DNA from: Eupeodes corollae
Lineage: Eukaryota > Arthropoda > Insecta > Diptera > Syrphidae
Assembly (NCBI RefSeq): GCF_945859685.1
Contig: NC_079149.1
Location: 138,548,153-138,612,152 of the forward strand
Length of the DNA stretch: 64,000 bases
Direction: 5' to 3'
Below are positions 56,901 through 64,000 of the stretch, piece after piece. The notes beneath the pieces were generated by a model that saw only the letters and a list, made by a program, of their open reading frames with translations, did no database searches and was not told the DNA's origin. Every line of letters begins with the position of its first letter. Positions within the stretch are counted from its first letter, which is position 1. A program made the position numbers and the translations under genes.

Positions 56901-59900
56901 AAAGTACTTTACTTCCTACCTGCCTAAACAAAAAGAGAAAAGAAAGACCAAAAAAAAACTTTTCCAATTTCCTTTTAAATGTGTCCCAAGGATGTTATTA
57001 AACTGAAAATTACAGATCCGCAAAGTAGAGTATATTATTACACTTGGCTTCTCCAGGATACCAGAGGATACTTACTATATACTCTTTACCCACACCCTCA
57101 CCCTCACACTGAAAATATCCAACATCCACCCCAGGATCCAATGGATGGTCATCTGGTCTCTTTTAAAATCGGATGCTGCTTCCGGGCAACTTTCTGCACT
57201 GAGTTTCAAGTTTCATTTGCAGCAAATCAAAACTTTTCAACAGTAATCTTAAGTAGGCGGATGAAAAATAAACGAAAGCCAACCCACATGCTTTTAATTT
57301 GAATTTAAATTCAATTTAAATCAATCAAAAGCTAAGATATTGGCTTTTCAGGTAAAATGTGGAAAAGCAACTTTTCTAATTTGATCTTTGCTTTTCTTCA
57401 AACAAAATGTTACTGATTAATTTGAAATTTTTCAATTTTTATTTGCTTTGGGTAAGAAACTCGTAAATAAGCCCTTGAAACTAGCAAACAAAAGTTTATC
57501 TGTTTTACTAAAGTTCTTACAAGTTCTGAGCTGGCTATCAGTTTATGAAAAACCTTCTAGCTGTTCCAATAGCTAAAATAAGGGTTGCATCTAAGATGGT
57601 ACTTCGTTTAACCCTTCATTGTGTAAATGGACTTATAAAATCTACTATTTTCGTCTTAAGCCCTAATACTTGACCTCTCACAATCCAAAACCTTACTTCG
57701 CAAACACAATATTTTTGAAGATTATTTACAAAATGTTAAGAATGCCAAAATTAAAGTTTTAAACTAATTTGTAACTTACTTTTTCTCATTCCGAGGTGAA
57801 AGCCTTATATTTCTGAAGAATAAAGTGTTAGCGGAGTGATGGTGAGGTAAACCTTCAAATCGTCTTGAGATTCGGTTATAAATGTTTGAAGTATATGGGC
57901 CATTAATATTTTTTCTTTTTGGCGAAATTAATGGCTCAGGGTTTGAAATCTCTTATATGTTAAAAGCACAAAATCTAAACTAATGACGCTCACCTGCCCA
58001 CATTCGTCTTAAGGTTTTTAAGGAAGGATTCTTGTAATCTGATGCTTTTCATTTTCTGAGGGTATAAACGAGCATAGGTGCACACGTGTGCCCTTAAATA
58101 AGGATAAAATACCATCCCCCCCAACATGTGAGCCACATATTTCGATTTAAAACTTCAATTGCTTTAATCAATTTTTTTACAGCTGTACCTTTATATTTTA
58201 CTCCAAAAGCAGTAACCTATAACGTCATGCCCTGAAGAATAAGGAATTACCATAAAATTATATTTTTTACGACCACATTTGATAGCTTCTTTGAACAGCG
58301 ACAATTACAACAAAAAAAATATTCCCAATACCTCTGGAAAGGTAGGCTAGGTATGTAGAAGGTTTCAAAAAATATATATTGGTATCGAAATGAAAGTTAT
58401 CCCTTAAGGAATGTTGTGTTAACACCTTTGCAAATATACAGGAGTAGCAACTTCATCTACTATACCCATAGTAGATACATCAGCTTTAGCGCTTGAATGC
58501 GAGATAGAAAGCAGGGGCTATTGCGTATTGGCGGCTTCGGGATCGTCGCTCGTCGTTGTCGTGTTCGTCAGCAAAGGTTGTGACTTTGTTTTTTTGTTTG
58601 ATTGGAATGAGAAGCGCATAAAATATTTAAATCACGTTTAAGGCGATACATTTATGAACTGTCACGTCCTTGGCGGGCAAATCCTTCTCCGCTGCTAAGG
58701 ACTTATGCTCTTTTTACAATGTAATATTCAACAGACTACGGGTGGGGTTTGGTTGGCGGGGGTAGGAGGAAGCAATTTGTAATGGAATTTTCCTTTTTTT
58801 TGTTTTTCTTTTTTCCCTGGCACGTTTGTTTTGAGAGTTGATTTCTTCTCTTTTTTTTTATTTACCCATCGTCTATGCGCTGTGTGGCTTGAGTCAGCGG
58901 GAGGAACAACAATATCGGTAAATAATGCCTTCGCATATTATCGCAGCATAAATTTATTTTGTTTGGAATCCTTTCCATTCAAGGATGCGATGTTTATTTA
59001 CTTTACAATCATAAGGCATCAGATTTAATGTGCCTACTTTATGAAGAGAAGAAAGAACAATTTCAAAGTTTCAATCAAAAATAACATTTACATAAAATCA
59101 CGATGATGCGTTGAAAAAGCTCAAAAAAGTAATCAATTTACAGAAAGTTGAAGGGATGAAGGCGAAGGTTTGTCATTTAACCATTTTCTTGTCTTATGAC
59201 TATTTTATGTTATTTTCAATTCAAAAATTTGCAATTAAATTTTGACCCAAACGAAATTCTAAAAATTTGAAATCTTCAACCTGTCCAATATCTGAAATGA
59301 TTTGACGTCTCGAATATCTCGGCCTACAAAAAGGTTTAGCTTCAAATATTAATGGCATACTTTTAGAAATTATTGAAAAACCATTTTTTAATGAGCCAAA
59401 CCCAAATATCAGTTGTAAGTTTTATGGATTACCAATGAAAAGGTATCATTCTAAACTCCTTGGTTCCGGGTCTTAGACGAAAAATATCACTTACCTAATT
59501 TATAGTATATCAGAATAAAGAAAAGTTCGATAGTTTTGCTATGAAATAAGAACTTCTTTCATAGTTAAAAACTAACCGTTCGTTGTGGCAGCTTGACAAA
59601 ACTATTTATTATAAATTTATATTCTAAAAGACCATTTTCCAATTATTTTATTTAAAAAAAAAGCTATGAAATGTATTCCAACTGTCTTTATCTTTTTTTT
59701 ACATTTTTAAGTCTTCTGAAATATTATCAGTCCTTTGGAGAAGCTAATTAGATTAAGCAGCTTTAAAAATATTTCGATTCAAAGTACAGGAAAATTTGTT
59801 ACAAACAACAGCCTGTAGATTCGTTTATGTTTCCGGAATTTCTACAGAACTTCATTGAGCCCATCTCTGGAATATACATTCGGCTTAAAGGGGTTTCCTA

Positions 59901-60672
59901 TATAGACTTTCAACACACTCCACAACTCACAGAGAAGAAGGACGAACAATTCACCTTAAACAAAAACAAGAGAAACGAACAAAAAAAAATAAAAGGAAAT
60001 CTCACTCTGAAATGAAATAAATTTTTCTTGAGTCTCTTTAGAGCTCTTGCAGAAGATTTGTGTCGTTCCGGATCATAAAACCAGAGATTTATCTCAACAG
60101 TTGGGTTGGGTGTTGGATAAACTTTTACCACCTGGCTCTTTTCCTTTACCTTACCACGCTAAATATATACTCTTGAGGTAAGTCCTTGTCGACCGTTGCC
60201 ATATACCGATACCTCTTGTGTAGCTATATTATAGCAACCAACTTACACCTTATATTGTGTATAGCCATTATGCAGGAAAATATTCAACATTATTTTTAAC
60301 TTCTGAACTAATACTGTACAATACACTAAACCCTCTTTCTCGTCCTCCCTCACCACTGCCGCCGCCAAAGCCGTCGTAGCTCGTCTTAGTCCTTTATTTA
60401 ATGTCTCCTCCCACATTTGGTATTTAGCTTTCTTAGTGTCACTCTAATGCACACCTTCGGCGAACCCTGGACGTTATAATGAAATCTCTAAAATTACACC
60501 AGACAAGATGGCAACAGCTTCATGTTTCCCTCAGCATCACCTGCTTTTTGTGTTATATGTTGCTTCCTTTTCACCTGTTTGCCTTGCCTTGTAGTAATTC
60601 TAATCGGCCCAGTGAGTGGCCCAACTAAGGATACCACCAACAACAAGCTTAGGTATAGGTAAGGTAACTTAC
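53951..60672. other. Long AT-rich stretch, no gene recognised
   Basis: About 6.7 kb in which I find no convincing coding sequence or element. It has fly-type simple motifs (TATAGGTATA, TACGTACGTATG), homopolymers (for example an A-run near 56144-56160) and short open frames without recognisable similarity. A GT donor-like TTGAG|GTAAGT at 60178 (plus) lacks a convincing exon upstream. It would fit a large intron of a gene on the minus strand. Confidence 0.45.
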
Positions 60673-60717
60673 CTGAATGGCATCACATATGTCAGGATCC
60701 ATGGTAGTAAGAGGATG
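60673..60717 (-). CDS. Candidate 45-nt host exon
   Basis: On the minus strand, a pyrimidine-rich stretch ending TTCACCTAG is followed by 45 nt and then CAG|GTAAGTTACC, a near-perfect splice donor. In one frame the exon reads HPLTTMDPDICDAIQ with no stop and an ATG in strong context (ACCATGG). In a second frame it reads ILLLPWILTYVMPF, a hydrophobic stretch. The third has a stop. At 45 nt (a multiple of 3) it could be a microexon, or the end of a first coding exon starting at that ATG (60702). No partner exon is identified here; the next would lie to the left, across the intron. I do not recognise the protein. The signal is suggestive but short. Confidence 0.35.
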
Positions 60718-61260
60718 CTAGGTGAATTTCACAAAAAGAATATATAAGTTTTGTAAAAAGTAAAACTTAATGTATCAAAAAAATGAATAATTGCGATTAA
60801 AAGTTCCAGTTAAACATTTAAATTAAGACCTAAAGATTTGAGGCATAATTAAGCTGAGCGTTCGAAGTAAAGTTTCAAAAATATGGAGTAAACGTTTCTG
60901 AGATCTTACAGCTGAGGTTTTTGAAGAATGTTGTCTGCCAGTCAGCTCAAAAATTTTCTGTCACTCTAAATCAGTATTGCAAAATGACACTGCTTTATGC
61001 CATCATCTATTGGTGGTCCTTTGGAGGGTGAAAAGTAAGTTGTTATGATTTAATAACCGTTGATAGATAATCAGAACCTAATTTATATGTCAAATCAGTC
61101 GAAACTCTTCCAAAAACTGACACTGAATTGTCAATTCTACCCAAATACATTTCTATGACAAATCTTTTGTCTTTTGATACGAAGAATTATGAACATGAAA
61201 TTGAAAAATTTTTTACCAACTGTCAAATGACGTTTGACAAATCCAAATTATTAAATATGT
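60718..61260. other. AT-rich non-coding sequence
   Basis: No gene recognised. Several TTGACA/TGTCAA motifs suggest old MITE sequence, continuing into the direct repeat that flanks LINE A5. Confidence 0.45.
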
Positions 61261-61402
61261 TAGTGAAGAAATCGTCACCAACCATTTTTGGGGATGTTGC
61301 CAACAAAAATTGTTAGGAATTTGATTATTTTTTTCTAACTTATTTTACAATATCGAAAGTTTTGACAATCCTCCCTAATTAGGAAAAGTCTATTAACTAC
61401 AT
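61261..61402. repeat. Left direct repeat flanking LINE A5
   Basis: Begins TAGTGAAGAAATCGTCACC and ends GAAAGTTTTGACAATCCTCC then a TTAGGAAAAGTCTATTAACT-type end. A diverged copy (63292-63444) lies at the other end of LINE A5 in the same orientation. The two differ by substitutions and several indels. Confidence 0.6.
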
Positions 61403-63291
61403 ATTTTTTTTTTGTATAATTAGCAAACACTAAAAGGGTTTTTAATACCTTTAAGATGCCAAAGACACAGTGTGAGCATTAGGAAAAGAGCGAAGGTTTG
61501 GACAGGAGGTGTCGGTGTACATTGGTTTTAAATTTCTGAACATTGCAATGACAGGGAAAGATAGAGCGCAGCAGGACGTTCCACATTCGCGTAATACGGC
61601 TAAAAAAAGAATCCCTGTTCTTCATAGTACGGCCGAAGTGGGCTCAAGGGTAAACTGATGGGCATTGTTAGAAGCGCGGGTATTACGGTTAAATTGATTA
61701 AGGGACGGAATGCAACTGGCTATTTCACTAGAGCATAGTCCATTAAAATAACGGCAAAAAAAGGGTGAGGCAAGAAACCTTGCGTCGATGTTCGAGCGAT
61801 GTAAACAAGTTGATGATGTTAATGTCACCAATTATTTTAAAAGCTTTTTTTTGAATACTCTCCAAGAGGCTTAAATAAGTTACTGGAGCACCAGCCCAGA
61901 GATGAGAGTTATATTCAAGTTTCGGACGTATATAGATTTTGTAGATTTTAGCCAGATCAGACGGAGGGAAAAATTTCTTGCAACGTCTCAAAAAACTAAA
62001 CATCTTGCGGCATTTTTGGCAACATCGCGTATGTGATCACTCCAAAAAAGGTGGTTGCTGATGCACATTCCGAGAATGTCAAGATTTTTCGTTTCGTTGA
62101 TGAAAGTGCCACTCATAGGTAGTGGCAAAGACGGTTAATATCGCTTTAACGATGCAAGACAGCATTGCGTTTCCGAAGCATTAAATTCCACACGATTTTG
62201 TATTCTCCATTGTACTGTGTAGGTCGGAATTTAATGTTCTAATCATATTTTTGCCCTTGCAGTTCCACATCCGAAGAGGAGAGTTGTGAGTCTGGAAACG
62301 AATATGAAAAGCTAAAAGTGCTATCGTCAGCGAAATAATGTATTGGATTAGAAGTAGCAGACAGGAGATCATTTATGAAAATGAGGAAGAGGGTCGGAGA
62401 CAAAACGGAACCCTGGGGCACACCAGCGTTTATTTTATGAGTTTTAGACTTGAATCCGTCCAAAACAACTTGTATTGAACGGTCCGAAAGAAACTGCCTA
62501 ATCCAACGAAGAAAAGATTCGTCGATACCGAAAGCACGCATTTTCGATAAGAGAGCAAGATGCCAGACTTTATCAAATGCCTTTGAAATATCAAGTGCAA
62601 TAATCTTGCTTTCTCCAAAACGATGTAAAGATCTGTTCCACTGTTCGGTGAGATGAACCATGAGATCACCAGTTGACCTATTGCTACGAAAGCTGTATTG
62701 TCGGTCATTTAGAAGCTTTCGGTTCTCAAGATATTTCGTAAGCTGATAACTAATCAGCGTTTCCATGACCTTAGAAAGAAGGGACGTTAGTGCTATCAGT
62801 CGGTAATTTGGGGGAGAAGAAGGTCCGCCTTCTTTTGGTATTGGCTGAATAAATGCAGTTTTCCAACTACTCGGAAAGAGTCCAGAAGAATAGGATAGAT
62901 GGAAAAGCTTACTAAGTGGTTTTGCTAGTGTGGAAGATTACCTCTTCAGAATAATAGCGGGGATACCATATGGGCCAGCGGATTTATGAATGTTGAGATC
63001 TTTAAGAACTCTCGCCATAGTTCGAGTACGAAAAAAGATTGGTCCCAAAGAATCATTTACGCGTTCAAGAACTGGGGGAGTCATGACACTATCTGGTAAA
63101 GTGGAATTTTCGGCGAACTGCGTTGCAAATAAGTTGGCTTTATCAATAGAGCTAGCTAAAGGAGTATCATTGACAACAAGCGTAGGAACTGAGGAAGAGG
63201 AAGAATTTCTCATGTTTTTTACAAATGACCAAAAATTCTTACTGCCTCTGGGACATTGCAGTATTTTTCGCTGTAATTTTGGTCATGTAAA
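61403..63291 (-). mobile_element. LINE family A, copy A5 (best-preserved RT of the family)
   Basis: Minus-strand copy with a T-run at its left (3') end (poly(A) tail in its own sense) and the family 3' end (plus-strand TTAGCAAACACTAAAAGGGT near 61421). The 5' truncation is near 63291, upstream of KNFWSFVKNMRNSSSSS. Compared with A1 it lacks the family B insertion, so it shows the intact site. It retains a complete RT core, including NRSTGDLM, DISKAFDKVWH, GVPQGSVLSPTLF and a proper YFADD box. It is broken by a stop after AIILKR (62938) and frameshifts near 62240 and 61800. Flanking direct repeats of about 150 bp may be an unusually long target-site duplication. Confidence 0.85.
62239..62766 (-). 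pseudogene. RT core of LINE A5
   Basis: A 175-codon open segment from METLISYQLTKYLENRKLLN, through DRQYSFRSNRSTGDLM, ALDISKAFDKVWHLALL (first catalytic Asp), the IRQFLSDRSIQVV thumb-side block, GVPQGSVLSPTLFLIFINDL and HYFADDSTFSFSYSF (catalytic FADD), to SSSDVELQGQKYD, where a frameshift ends it. The upstream part (VPTLVVNDTPLASSIDKAN ... SAGPYGIPAIILKR) is a separate open segment, 63213-62938. Nothing essential to RT chemistry is visibly mutated in this segment, but without the endonuclease and the rest of the ORF it is inactive. Confidence 0.8.
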
Positions 63292-63444
63292 TAGTGAAGA
63301 AATTGTGACCTACTGTCAAATTCAAATGTCTAATAATTTCTGACAGAGTAATTTTTGGAAATATTGTCCAAGAAAATTGTAAGTATTTAACAATATTGAA
63401 AGTTTTGACAATCCTCCGTTATTAGGAGAAGTATATTGACTACA
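63292..63444. repeat. Right direct repeat flanking LINE A5
   Basis: Begins TAGTGAAGAAATTGTGACC and ends with GAAAGTTTTGACAATCCTCC then TATATTGACTACACA. It has about 38 extra bases near its start (TACTGTCAAATTCAAATGTC onward) and lacks a T-rich segment found in the left copy. Confidence 0.6.
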
Positions 63445-63445
63445 C

Positions 63446-64000
63446 ATGCGTTTTTGGTGAAATTCCACAAATTGTCTTATGTCCTATGTAACATCGGTAC
63501 CACAGGGTTGTCCCTGTTGCGGATTACATAAAGTAGGAAGACTCTAAGTATATAGATGAACCCACTTCCGACTGCAAAAATATTATAAGTACGACTACGT
63601 TTATGTACTTATATGCATATAGGTGCTCGTATAATCTTAGTGAATGGAGTTTTTAGGGACAGCGTGACATTTCCTGCAATAAGAAAGTTCTTTTAATACT
63701 TTTGTAGCCATTATGTTGGTGAAAGGATTATCTTTCAGGTTGCAAGTAGAAATGGCTTTTCCAAAAGGTAAAATCATATCCCACATAAATGGCAATGATG
63801 AAGTGAGGCTAATTTAGTTCTGTCGTTTTTCAACAAAATCTCTTTTGGCTTTGTACATACGAGTATATGTATATTATATAAATGTACTTTCATTTTTAGA
63901 GAAAAGACTGTGTGCAGACTTAATTTGAATGAGATACGAACTAGCTAGCTATACGGTAGCCTGTAATCCAGTCCGGAAATTTTGTTGCGTATTACATTCA
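63446..64000. other. Non-coding sequence
   Basis: No gene recognised. It contains fly-type TACGAGTATATG repeats near 63860. Confidence 0.5.

Noticed and set aside
60175..60184. Splice-donor-like TTGAG|GTAAGT on the plus strand
   Set aside because: No convincing upstream acceptor and open exon with recognisable coding.

Overview
The window looks like intronic or intergenic DNA of an insect, most likely a higher fly (Brachycera). It is AT-rich, has no dense gene content, carries fly-like simple repeats (CAG/GCA runs, TACGAGTA and TATGTACATA motifs), and is packed with insect-type retrotransposons. No complete host gene is recognisable. The one host-like coding signal is a candidate 45-nt exon on the minus strand (60673-60717), ending in a consensus AG|GTAAGT donor. 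Much of the window could therefore be intron of a large gene, but this is inference.

The centrepiece is a complete, nested LTR retrotransposon of the Ty3/Gypsy group (35131-47617, about 12.5 kb). It has unusually long LTRs (3283 and 3281 bp), a 4-bp AAGA target-site duplication and a primer-binding site exactly complementary to the 3' end of tRNA-Lys(CUU). The gag ORF is intact. An intact protease-RT-RNase H-integrase ORF overlaps it in the -1 frame. By eye the LTRs differ by only 3 substitutions and 4 homopolymer-length changes, so the insertion is very young. Gag and Pol appear to be linked by a -1 ribosomal frameshift: a GGGAAAC slip site in the correct frame, a 7-nt spacer and a predicted H-type pseudoknot. 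A tRNA-Lys-like sequence lies between pol and the 3' LTR. The long LTRs and Lys primer recall Osvaldo/Ulysses-type elements. The element is inserted into an older minus-strand RTE-type LINE (32340-35126, with probable 5' remnant at 47622-48140).

The rest is a graveyard of non-LTR elements. Five copies of one CR1/Jockey-like family (A) lie at 3952-6586, 6787-7585, 11790-12750(-), 17005-18560(-) and 61403-63291(-). Two copies of a family B with zinc-finger C-terminus and CCTAA-type 3' tails lie at 5719-6144(-) and 23137-23640; the first is nested in a family A copy with a 12-bp target-site duplication. One I-like element with RNase H and a TAA tail lies at 7690-8521. A Jockey/I-like fragment (D) is joined to a second CR1-like family (E) at 27660-29730, and a longer E copy lies at 51720-53950. 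A second RTE-like fragment lies at 50455-51650. DNA-type elements are a decayed Tc1/mariner-like transposase fragment (10731-10990) and a striking fold-back element built of opposed 21-bp repeats (16220-16733). A tRNA-derived SINE occurs at about 12985-13295, and its 3' end again at 16748-16830(-).

A 200-N assembly gap (6587-6786) separates the first two family A copies. Remaining stretches (1-3478, 8522-10730, 13296-16219, 18561-23136, 23641-27659, 29731-32339, 48141-50454, 53951-60672 and 63446-64000) are AT-rich sequence in which I see no gene.
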